A stretch of DNA of 64,000 nt, taken from contig JAPTHN010000001.1 of NCBI GenBank assembly GCA_026936325.1, forward strand, positions 9,146,160 through 9,210,159, given 5' to 3'. Of the stretch, positions 34,168 through 46,400 are shown one piece after another. This DNA comes from Platynereis dumerilii. Taxonomy: Eukaryota; Annelida; Polychaeta; Phyllodocida; Nereididae. The position numbers and the translations under genes were made by a program. Every line of letters starts with the position of its first letter. Position 1 is the stretch's first letter. The notes beneath the pieces are model-generated. The model was not told the DNA's origin. It saw only the letters and a list, made by a program, of their open reading frames with translations, and did not search any database.

Positions 34168-35573
34168 CGAGGGGTTTTCCATAAGTTCTGTCCAACTTGC
34201 CATAACTTTTGCAATATTTAATACAGGAGCATGATATTTGGGTCAAATAATATTGAAGTAATTTGCAAATGATCCCCAAAAAATCAGATCATCGAAATAA
34301 AAATAAATGGTTAATTTGTTACCATGGAAACCAAAAGTCATGAAATGCGGCCCAGGGCACTTTTAGAGACACAAGATTCATTATATCTTGTCAAAAATTC
34401 ATTTTTTACCAGGGATAAAGGACAAGAAACGTATTAAAAATAATCCCTAACATTTCACAAATTCTTAAGATAATGAACTTGACACTGAGTACATTTCCTC
34501 TAACTTTATATATCCTTTAAAAAGTCAAAGCCTCATAGTCCTCATATTGAAATCACCGTTGGTGTTTTGCAGACTTTTTGTGCTTTACAATGGGTTTTCC
34601 ATAAGTTCTGTCCAACCTTTCATAACTTTTGCTAAATTATCTGCAGAAAAATGATATTAGGGTCAGTTGATATTGAAGTAATTTGCAAATGATCCCCAAA
34701 AAATCAGATCATAGAAGTAAAAATACATTGTTGATTCGTTGCTATGGAAACCAAAAGTCATGAAATGTGACCGAGATCTTGTTAGATGATACATACTTGA
34801 TATATCTTGTCAAAATATTTAATAATTACAAGAGATATAGAACTGAATATATTCAAAACATTCATAACTTCCTAAACTAATGACTGGGACCCTGTAAATA
34901 CATTTTCTCAAACTTTTTGACCATGTCTTAATAAGATACTTCAGTCTTCATGTAAACATATGTTTTGGCATTGTCCAGTCTTCTTTTCTTAGGTCTTCCA
35001 ACTTGTGTTTTCTTCATTTAGAAAAAGGTTGTACAATGTTTATTTGGTTCTGTCACTCATACTGTCTTCCCATATGTATGATAGAAAGTTCTTACTCTCT
35101 CTCTCTGGTGGTTTTAATCCAATTAAATTGAAGAAATATAACAGGTATATATGGGTCATTCATATCCAAAAAAAATTGCTCATCTCGTAAAAAATGAGAA
35201 ACTGCACATGTGATGGTAAAGTAACTGAGATGTGACGATAATTCCAGTTTCCATTGTTATTAATGATTTTACAAATAACTGATTGTATTTCATGAAAGAA
35301 ATTATGAATATACCTTAATTCAATTAGTCAAAGCACAGATAATGTAAGCAGGTGTTCAATTCTTTTTAAGTGAGCACTACAAAATCTGGGCCGCATTTCA
35401 TGACTTCTGGTTTCCATGGCAACAGATTAAGCATTTATTTTTATCTATATGATCTGATTTTTTGGGTGTTATTTGAGAATTACGTCAGTATTATCTGAGC
35501 CAAATATCATATTTCTATATCAAATCTAGCAAAAATTATGATCAGTTGGACAGAACTTATGGAAAACCCCTCG
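34168..35573. mobile_element. CGAGGGG-type mariner-like element with a third, internal end
   Basis: Ends CGAGGGGTTTTCCATAAGTT on both strands, TA duplicated (34166-34167, 35574-35575). A direct copy of the left ~230 bp begins inside at 34588, also preceded by TA (CAATGGGTTTTCCATAAGTT). All three arms have the palindrome 150 bp in: GTTACCATGGAAAC (34318-34331), GTTGCTATGGAAAC (34738-34751) and GTTTCCATGGCAAC (35410-35423). No transposase is readable. Confidence 0.85.
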
Positions 35574-35575
35574 TA

Positions 35576-35984
35576 GGCCTATCAATAAACACACATTCGT
35601 GCAGTTAAAATAGAAAATAATAAAAAACAGTGGCTGCAGTCAATATATACAGGCATGAGATATTCACAAAATTTTAAGATATATATTCATGTGGGTACAT
35701 GCATGTATTCATAAACTTCCACAAAACCATGTGTCGATGTAGGATATAGTTTGTTTCAAACATCAGCTCCAAGGAGAAATTTTCCTAGACAACTTAACAT
35801 TTCAATATCACCAACACTATTGAGCTTAAATGCAAGACATAATAAGTTATGCAGTACCTATACTTTTGCAACCAGACAGCAAAATGTGAGTAGTGATAAT
35901 GCCTGTCCCAATGTGCCCTGACGGGGCACATTGGGACATGCATCAATTAAAAAATCATTTCAACATTCTATGTGCACTAGATAA
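35576..35984. other. Unassigned, with a hairpin at 35905-35941
   Basis: TGTCCCAATGTGCCC and GGGCACATTGGGACA form a hairpin with a short loop. The word CCCAATGTGCCCTG recurs at about 37362, so this is part of a dispersed repeat. Confidence 0.5.
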
Positions 35985-36145
35985 TATGTAAACGGCACTG
36001 CCATGAAATTCGCGCAGCATTGTCATAGACCTACTGCATTACCTTCAACTTTCCATGCAGAAGGCCAATTTATCTTTTTAAAGGACTGGGCAAATGGGGG
36101 CAGATAGATAGAATAGATAGATAACATCAGATCTATAGATAAGAT

Positions 36146-36230
<85 letters not shown>

Positions 36231-36800
36231 TGCACTGACAGCTGTTTAATTCAAATCTGTGTTAAATTTGGATCTATTATGTTAAATTGTTGATGTTACA
36301 TAACTGAGATCAATGAAACCACAGCTATTTAGAGACGATTGTTTACTATTAGACTGTTACATAATTTTTGATAGTTAATGAAGATTATGTAACCTTAAGT
36401 GTTGTTATGATTTCTTACTTGGTGAGCCATTTAAGTCATTAACTTTTGTGTTGACTTTTAATTTTCAGTCACTTCTTACAATCACTGTCAATCAGGGGTA
36501 TGGAAATAATTATTTCCAATGCTGATACACATGTTGATTTAAATCCCTGAAATATGTCATTGGAGGTTGTTATATGACAAGACTGAAATTTTAAAGCTAT
36601 TTTGGAAGATATTTGAAGTATTTTAATTATTTACCAAACTAAACTCTGACTAAACTACTAGCTCCACTTTTATGGCAACTACAGGCACTTCCTGTTCAGG
36701 CAGTCACTGTAGACAGGAGCACCACACAGAATGAGCTGTCCTTTTGCTAAGTGAGCTTCGCTCATGGCTGTCTTCGGCAGCCATGAGCTGCGCTCATATT
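35985..36800 (+). repeat. ~800-bp duplicated unit, copy 2
   Basis: Nearly identical in direct orientation to 30336-31085, including the GATA microsatellite (36100-36230, longer here), TGTCACATAACTGAGATCAA-type words, and the terminal CATGGCTG/CAGCCATG hairpin at 36763-36786. It starts with the 29415-type fragment. Confidence 0.9.
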
Positions 36801-38044
36801 ACATACACTGTATAAGAAGTGCTTAACACCTTCTAGTGACAATAGTTCTTTAAACAGTTTTAATTGTATAACATAAACATGGTAATCCACTATGCCTATA
36901 TTCAATGTGGCCTGAATATCTATTGTGTGCTGTCCCAGGTCATTCAGTTGATTGGACACTTACATTCTGCCATACAAGGTGCGTCTCAAAGTGCCCCAAG
37001 TGCAGTGTCCCTATATGAGCCCCGATATGACTTTTACACCAATATGCCAATTTCTCAGGCATCAGTGAGTGTGTTTATCAGAACAGCAATTCAAAACTGT
37101 TCGTTTTGATGTATCAAATTCATACAAGCATTGAGAAAGCCTCATTGTTCATGGTTTTTCCTGAGAATGGTTTGAATTGAACCCCTCTGAATTTACTTTG
37201 GTAGTAGGAAAACAAACTTTTCCTCACCATACTTCTGCATGTGGCTGTAATTTGTCAATACAACAATTGAAACATCAGGATGTGAAATTGCAAGATATGA
37301 TATATCATATACCTTGACCGGAACCCAAAAACCCCACCGTCCCATAGTGTCCCGCATCCCAATGTGCCCTGGTTCCTCCTACGTGCATGCCTGACTGGAA
37401 CCAGTCTGCTATATCAGTTATCACACCATCCACAAGGGGGTCTCATGTGTTGCTCTACCAACATGGAGTGACATCTGTCGGGAGTAGTAGATGCATTGGA
37501 CGAGTTTATCACATTGAGCTGGAGCATAGAGCTCAAGAGTCAAGATAGTAGTTTGTCACACGAATCGAAGGGATTTAGCCAGTGATTAGATTCAGTAGCC
37601 TATAAACTTAAAAAAGATCTATGTTTTTTAAAACCAACATCTCTGCGATCCTTAAGTTAAGATAATACTAAAAATATCTTATACAATGAGAATTGAAATT
37701 AAATTAACATATATCAGATTCTGTGCTCCAATATAAATAGTTTAAGCTTTGACCCCAAACCTATAATCACCTAGCTGACGGTGTGTCGAACCATCAGGAC
37801 TCTGATAATCTGATGCCTTATAACAGATACTTGAATGTGCAATGCAAATGAGCCAGATCAGCCAATGGATTTGCAATGGACTCCAATGGGTTGCCTACCT
37901 CCCTGTTGCGTGATGCTTTCAGTGCATAGAGAATGGATGAGGAATTGGCAGTGGCCCTTGGCATGTCAAGGTTGTCATGCCTACCACTCTGTTGTTTAGC
38001 TCCAAGACTCACTTGTTACCCTCTGTCCATTGCTTGCTACAAGT
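36801..38044. other. No feature recognised
   Basis: 1.2 kb without credible ORF. A possible repeat edge lies near 37320-37385. Confidence 0.35.
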
Positions 38045-38625
38045 TCATTCTGATACCAAGTTCAACTGTTGATTTTTTCATGCAATAACAACTTTAAACA
38101 AATAATCATTTATTGGATGTCACTGAGATTATAAGTTTAGATTTTAAAACATGTTGTCCAATATTGGCAAGAAAGAATTTCAGCAACTATCTGGAGCTTA
38201 GTAAAGGTTCATCTTCATATCAAGTTCAACTGTTGATATAATTATTCAATGGCAACTTCTGAAAATTATTTACTGGATATTACATGCAAGGTCAACATTA
38301 TACATTTTTTGTCAAATTTTGCCAAGAGTAAACTGGAGTAACTCTCTGAAGTTAATTTTGACCCAACTGTAGATGTTTTCATACAAAAACAACTTTAAAC
38401 AGATAATTCTTTATTGGATGTCAATGAGATTATAAGTCAACATTACATTGTAAAATTTCTGTCCAATTATGACAATGCAGAACTACAGCATAAAGTCTTA
38501 ACAGGAAATTGTTACAGCTATCAACCTATTGATTTTATTATTTAATAATTCTTTACCGGATATTATAAATTAGAAATCAACATGTTTGTCTAATTTTGGC
38601 AAGACAGTTCCAGTATCACCAATTT
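38045..38625. repeat. Degenerate tandem repeat, ~145-bp unit, four copies
   Basis: The landmark TTTATTGGATGTCA or TTTACTGGATATTA occurs near 38110, 38269, 38410 and 38552 (spacing 159, 141 and 142 bp). Each copy is preceded by TCAACTGTTGAT-like and AACAACTTTAAACA-like words and followed by TGTCCAATTTTGGCAAG-like words. It ends about 270 bp before the CNBD2-like start codon, so it lies in the probable promoter region. Confidence 0.75.
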
Positions 38626-38897
38626 TTTTACTTTGTCTGCCTTCAAAAAGGAGAAAATTTGAATTTTTTTCCAACATTGAAAAAGTTTGAATGTTTATAG
38701 ATATAATATTCACTCATTGGATTTAGTAATAATAATAAACCATAAATTTTTTACTTCGTGGTGTCAGTGGAGTGTACATTCTATGGTATCTGAAATGGGC
38801 TCATTGAATTTTAATAGCTCAAAACAGTACTCTTACATTTGAAAGATATATTATTTAACATTGGAAGTTATATAAATATCAAAGCAACATTTTAAAA

Positions 38898-41800
38898 ATG
38901 GAAGAAGAAGCCAAAAATCCATTAAAAATGGAGAGCGTGGTAGCTGCTTTGCCATTTCCGAGGAAGCTTTCGCGAAGAATGTCGAGGATTAAAGAGATCC
39001 AGGAAGAACGAAGACAAAGCAGTGGCAGCTCTCCAAGAAGGAGTTCTGCCTCTATCAAGGGTGGACAGTTAGGCAGTGCTGGAAGAGTATCAACCTCCGC
39101 GAGAAGAAGATCTTCGATATTTCCGACTTCGAAAAAACCCCAGTTGGCTCGCTTGGTTCATCGGATGTCGCAAATGGATTTTGCTAACCAGGATGATACG
39201 AGGAGATCATCTAGCGGATCTGTCAGACACAGGTCAAGACTAGGGTCCATAGTTGCAATGAGTATGGCGAATGCAAATGGAAGCAGAGTCCTCAAGCGAC
39301 AGTCGACCAGGTTTTCTATCGCCGTTGAGAATCCAAATGTTCGAGAAGGTTTCGAGGTACAGTCTCTCAATAACTTTCACATGTATTTAACTCACATTCT
39401 AGCATATTGAACACATATTTAGTCCTGCAAAGGCAGTGGTGTCATTTGGTTCAGTTGTTAAATTGGCTACCACAAGATCCCTCACGTGGTGTAAATGTGT
39501 AACATGTTGAGTATGCCTATTCTCTTTTCCCATTTCATCAATCTACCCCCGTGACAGTGGAGCACCCAGAGCTGCAGAACTGCATGGGCTCAGAGGGGTT
39601 ATTGGGCTATCTTATCATATATAAATATATCTTTCAAAGAGCTCCTATATTTAGCTTTAAAAATTAATTTTAACTGATTTACATTCCAAATCAATTGATA
39701 TTCCTTGTCGTCTGAGTTTGCAATAAACATAAATTTATGTATTGATTGAAGTGTACACATACTGGGCTGATTGCAAGTTAGTGACAAGGGTGATGTTTTG
39801 CCATGGGGTCAATGCAAAACATCCCTAACCAAACTGCTCGTGGAAGCATGGATTCCCAATCTGTGCGATTAAAATATATCACGTCATAATGACGGATATC
39901 TTACGTATATCTCATGTGAATGGCTGCCAATATGTTTTGCTATACTAAAAGTTACAAATTGGTGCAAATATTTGAAGTGAAACAAGGCCAATATAATATC
40001 AATGGGAGGGAGAGTTTTAACTTACTATTCAAAAATGTTGCATAATCATGTAACTTAATTGTTTGTAGAGCAATGAAAATTGGCTGCCATTCATCGTACC
40101 ATTTACCTGAAATGTTACCCGTTACGATGCAATATGTTTTTATCTCATCTATTGAGAATCCATGCTTCCACAAGCAGTTTAGTTCATGATGTTCAGCATA
40201 GACTCCGAACCATGAAAAAAAATGTTTAACTATCTTACAAGCAACACTGTATATATATAATGTCAAATGTAAATATAAATTGACGTTGTCTCCCAGTTTT
40301 GACTAGAGACCCAAACATCATGAACAATTTACACTTCCTAGTGATTTCATTTTGCTTTTTTTTTTTTTGGTCTGCTCCAATGTCTGGTGGCATACAGCAC
40401 CTATTATACAAAATAATCAATAATCTTCCAATTCTCACCACTACAATTATTTTAGATCTATAGTGCCAGAGACACATATAAAATTTAATAGGGAATTATA
40501 TTATTCAGTCTACTACATGCAATATAAATTATTTTTGTGTTTTGATGGATATGTGTGCCACATGCAAATTTTAAGTGGCTTAATTGATTTTGACTTTTTT
40601 GAAATATTGCACACATTATTAATGTAAAAGTCTTTTCATTGTAAATCATGTGTACTTCTGGCATTATTATTTTTGCTGCTTCTGTCTATGAAGCATAAAA
40701 TGTTGGTTGTTATATATAAACAATTTAAACATCTTAAAATCAATAATGTCTGTCATTTGGATGAACAATTTGAGCTGGTTGGGAGATTCTGCTAAATTTA
40801 AAACAGGGACACTACCTCAAATGGAAAGACCATTGAAAAGGGAAAGACCATTGAAAAGTTCACACCGCAGTGATTCTAGCCTATCTAAAATGATCATACA
40901 AGAACTGCGATTATCTCGGAGTTCACATAATTTGCTCGACAGGAGAAAGGAGCAACCCGGAGTTATTTTTCTGAATAGACACAACAGAAAAGAGAAAACT
41001 TGCCCTCAACTTTATCTGGATAGCATTCCAAAGACGGAATATTTGGATGAGAAGGTAAGATAGATAAATAGATAGATAGATAAATAGATAGATAGATAGA
41101 TAGATAGCAGCCCATTCTCCACCCCAGAATGAAATACGTACTTCATGGACTTTTGTCACATAAATATAAACACCGGTGTTCATTCTGAAGGAACAAAAAA
41201 GACGTCCTTCATTTTCATGTATATATCACAGAACTGTTGAAAATGAACACCTTTATTTCCACACATTTCTACAAAATAAATGATGGTTTTCAACTTTTCA
41301 TTATCTCAATATTAGGATGAAAATGAAGTATGGTCTTCATTGTGAAAGCAAATTAAATACTGTATTTCATTATGTAACCTACTGAAGATAAAGGACAATC
41401 TTCATATCCAGTCAAATGTTAATACCCTTGACCAATACCCTGAATGAATATCGCTCTTCATTGAAGTTAGTTCACTCTTGCATAAATGAAACACCTACAA
41501 TATTTTTGTAAATAAAGATTGCATGGGGTTTATTTTTCAAAATTGTGGATGGTTTGTTTGAATATAGTCAACTCAAGGGGGTAGATAAAGGAATTTTTGT
41601 TGGAAGGGGGATGGCAGTATGTTCAGCACTGGGGCCTGCATCCTGCTTGCAGAGCTCTCACCCCCCCTCCCTTCCCAGTTTCATTCAATGCACCCCCTAG
41701 GTCTCCCTGGATCCGCCACTGGGGGGGGGGTTACTTGACCCTCCCCTTTTTGCATCCTTGATACTCCGTGCCTGCTTTTCTGGTGGGTATGATTGTATTG

Positions 41801-43343
41801 TAGGGGGGGGGGGGGGTTCACTTTATCCATATGTTGTTGTTATTGTTTTTTTGTTTTTTGTTTTCAGTTCTGCAAATATAGTGTTTTTTCATGTAACATT
41901 TTGAAAAATATCATGTATCAAAAACAAGATTTCATATAAGTTTCTTTTTAACATAGTGCATTTTAAAATAAGTTTACTATTAGGGTGTTTCCATTACCCT
42001 TTTACTGATTATGTAACCTTAGTGATGTCCATTGAATGCATCATTGCTCAGGTCATTATTATAGGGGTGGTGTCTTATATTCTCATTATCATTTCTTGCA
42101 CCCCTTCCATTGTAATACATGTATAATAGCATTATTAGATAAGTATAGCTGACCTATTTACATAGTTGTAAGTTATATTCAAATTTATGGAGTGTATTCT
42201 TATAACTATTACAGAATTGTCATGAGAACAGTTCATTTTGCCATATTTTAATTGTTATCAAGCCTCAACAATTTTTCCAATTAGCAATAATTCACCAAAT
42301 TTGGCTTTACTTTTTTGGGGTGTCCAGACTAACCATATACCACAATAATCATTGATTTTACCATTTGTAGGATACAAAGCTTTATGATAATTTGGTTATT
42401 TATTCATATAAATGTTTAATTTCATTGTAATTATTGGACATTGGCCCCATAGACCTATTTCACAGACTTCAGTGGAATGGGGAATTGTGCCCGTGTAAAA
42501 AAAAAAAAGCATGCTTTCCATGGCTTTCCTGAGCAGCTAGGTAAGCAGTAAGGTGCCTGTCCTAACTAAGGGCCCCAACCGAGTTCATCATTTCTTGTAT
42601 CATGAAAAAAATACTCAAGAGAGGCCCACCTCGAATATAGCCCCCCGGGCTCCCCCCCCCCCGCCCAAATAAGTTATGACCCCTCCTCAAATAGAGGCCA
42701 TGCTTGAATGTATTCTAAAATGTGTAAAGAGGGGTCCGGGGTGGCTTCTAATCCTGTAAATATCAGTGATAGATACACTGTATTAGATTTTTTTAATGAA
42801 GGAAGGGAGGAAGGGTGAAGGGAGAATGAGTGAAGGGAGAGAGGGAGAAGGGAGAGGGAGAAGGGAAGAAGGGAGGAAGATAGGAAGGAAGGTGGGAAGG
42901 GAGGAGAGATTTATATTTTTTGGTAACACTTTCTAAAAAAGAAATTGTATGGTTGCTGTGTTATTTCAATTACTAGAATAATCCAGTTACTAAAATTGTA
43001 TAAATGGTAGAAATTACATCCCAGAACACAATAAAATTTTGATTTAATTATGTGTTTCGACAAAATCTGCAGTTTCAATAAGTATGAAAGCCCCAACATT
43101 TCACCATAAGTTCAATGTTACATAATTGCAGGTTTTATGTGGAGGAAAAGAAGGGTCTAAGAGGTCAATTAAGCAGAAAGCAGGTCCATTTTTGGCCATT
43201 ACCCATTCCAAAACATATCTATATCGCAAAATGAATGACATTCTTTATCTTGTACATGTTCCTTCAGAATTAAAGGCACCCTTCATTTTGAAGATGACAA
43301 AAGTCCATGAAGTACGTATTTCATTATATGTGGAGAATGTGTT

Positions 43344-43427
<84 letters not shown>

Positions 43428-46400
43428 TGATATAAGTTCAGCCATCTAAGCCCACTTTAGGGCACTTGTGACAGTTGATTGGTGAGATGGGAGAGAGGGG
43501 GGGTGTGGGGGGGGATCATCAACATTTTACACATATACCCCAAGTGAGGGATATTTTTCATGGCCAACACAGACACCAATACAAGGGGTCACCAAAATTA
43601 AACCTCTCATCCACAGTCTGGTGAAACTGGTGAAAATGAGAACTGCATGCTGCTGCCACCTGGCACAAAAGTTAGTTTTGTATGCTTCAGCATTGAGCTC
43701 CAAAGATATGCTCCAAAGATATAGTTCCAATTTCATGGCTTGTTCACAAAGTTTCTATCCAACATTTAGGTAAACCAGAGTAAGACTCGCAAATCACATG
43801 CTCTAAGGAAGTAGACAATTAAGGCCATTAGCATACTCAGAAATAGCCCTGGTTTCTTCCAGGCAAAATTTTGTGAGTTCTCCGAAATGGAGGACTGCTC
43901 GCTGGAGCTCGAGGAATTTCACACTTGCCACTAGGTGGCAACACATGACAGCATTATGTTCTGCCAAGGCTAGAAAAAGCAGTGGCAATGAAACAGCGGT
44001 CCACTTGTAGACAGGTGAATGCTCCCAAACGCAAAGAGGGCATGAGTTGCCCCATTACACCTGACACCAGGTTTCTTCTGCATTTTAATTTTCATGTAAA
44101 ATTACACAACCATGAAAATTCAATGATCATAGTATCTCTTGATCTTCTTCTTCAGCCTGGCGAATTCTTCAAGAAGGCCGTCAAGAAAATAATGGTGTTA
44201 CTCCAAGTGACAGAAATCACAAGGTTTGGTTATTTTATTGTTGTTGTGTTTCCATTGTCTGCTTTTCTAGTTGTATATGTTCTGAATGAGGCTTGTGCTC
44301 TGGTGCTTCTTCTCATGTTTGTACTATCCTCTATGTTTGGTTATTCAAAGGAAAAATTATAAAATTATTTGTGCAATATTAAAATCAATATATGATGCTC
44401 AGTTGCTTTGTTCTGACTTCTGAACTGTAACTTTGAAGGATTACTTAAACATATTTCACCTTTCTCGAACTGTTGTCCTATAAAATTAATTGCAAAATGG
44501 ATTTAACTTCAGAATCTGTTCTTTGTAATTTGCAGAAGGGAAGGCCAAATAACTGACACGAAACATCTCTCCTTTGCTCAATACCAACACGAACTGCTCA
44601 AGACAAGAAGAACTGTGTATGGAAATGGCCTCTCTTTTGATCCACTGCAGTATAAAGTGCAGAAAGAGGTACATCTAATTTGTTCTGACATATAGCATAA
44701 ATAAGTTATCTTCATCGTAAAATTTGAATTTTGAGTCAGCTTAAATGATTGAGTGAGATGGTTGCACAATTCCTTTGAGCTGACATAGCTTGTTGTTTTG
44801 GGTTATGACGATTGAAAAATTATCATTAGTCAAAACAGCAATTCATGTTAGCTCAAACAAATTATGCAACCATCTCACTCTATCATTTCATCTGACTCAA
44901 AATTTCAAATTTTACAGTGTTGCTAAATGTTGAAAAGAAATTTCTGTGGTTTCTAGTATAGGGGGTTGCACTGAGCTTAAAAGTAGCATTTTGAAGATAG
45001 TATGTAATAACGTGGGCCTACACGGCCAAAAAAACTCCTGAACACCTCTTGGACAACCTTGTCTTTGTCCGCCACTGAGAATGCATGTCGAAAATACATT
45101 GATTTTTTGTCACTTTCATAATATGGTGACTCCAAGGCTACTGTCCCACTAGGCACATCTACGTTGCACAATGCTACAATGTTGTTGTAAATTTTAAAAG
45201 TAGAATTGTACAGTAGAAATGAAATTGTCACAACATTGTGAAGCAACATCAAGATAACACATTGGCATGCGATGGCATGGCAACATTGTGAAAAAATCTC
45301 AACATTTTGCTCTCTTTGTGGCAACAGAATTTCTACCATACATTTCAACTTGACAACAGACGAGCCCTCCACCAATTAACAACATTGTGTTTATGTTGTG
45401 TGCCCCTTGGAGTGTCGCATATGCATGATTGAATGCGAATAAACAAATAATTTCTCCTATTATTAACTATTTATTATTTGCAGAGGACAGTCACACCGGA
45501 AGTGAAGCACATTCTATCTTTGCCCTCAGACGATAGGACAGACGAACAGTTGCACACAGCCAGAGTGGGTCTCCAGCAGTGCAACCAGGCGTTTGGGGAG
45601 TACCCAATAGACATGCAGCAGAAGCTAGTTAAGGTGGGATGGTATGAATGGTAAGGAATTTATCAATTTTACGATATTATGTCCAACAATTGACAACATT
45701 GTATTTATGAGGTGTGCCCCCTTAAAAACTTAAGTTTATAATGCAAGTATTTTATATCATTGATGAGTAACATGTGTGCCACAACATGAGAATGCCTAGG
45801 CTTATCGGACCCCCACCCAAAAGTTTGGAAAACCGTGGAAATTTGGGCAAGAAGGATAAAATTTTGGGTAGATGATCAAACTGACATTATTGAAAATCAA
45901 AGGTTCCCAAGGCATTTTATGTTAAAATGCCATTGAATCTGGATTATGAAATTCAGGCAAACATCGCTTGCCCTCTTAAAAAAAATCCACTCGTCGTACG
46001 CCAATGCGAGAATGTGTACCATCTTAGCCTAAGAGACAATTTTAAAAGATGGGGAGAGCGGAGCTAGTTGAATCGCGGGGTAAGTTGAAACTTGGCCTAT
46101 GTTATTCTAAATTTTTGGCCAAACTGGAACTTCAGAGAGATACTTTGTTTATTGACACATGTCATCATACCTTTATTTATTCAAATTTTCAAAATTCTAC
46201 TTCTGTAGGCAATAAAGTTTGTTTTTTGGGCGCTCTAGTAACTTGTTAGCTCAGTCTTCGAGAGGGGTTATTGTATACCTATGATTTTAATCTAGGTGAA
46301 CTAACCTTATTTCTAAAATAAGCAAAACCGTGCCTAATCCACACCCAGAAGCTTTTTGTTGTGTGACTTTGATAGGACCGAAAAATAAGACAATATTGTG

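Noticed and set aside
43126-43356. Possible extra exon of the CNBD2-like gene after ATTGCAG
   Set aside because: The region is largely the inverted GATA-associated repeat, and the phase from 41054 to 44156 already matches without it.
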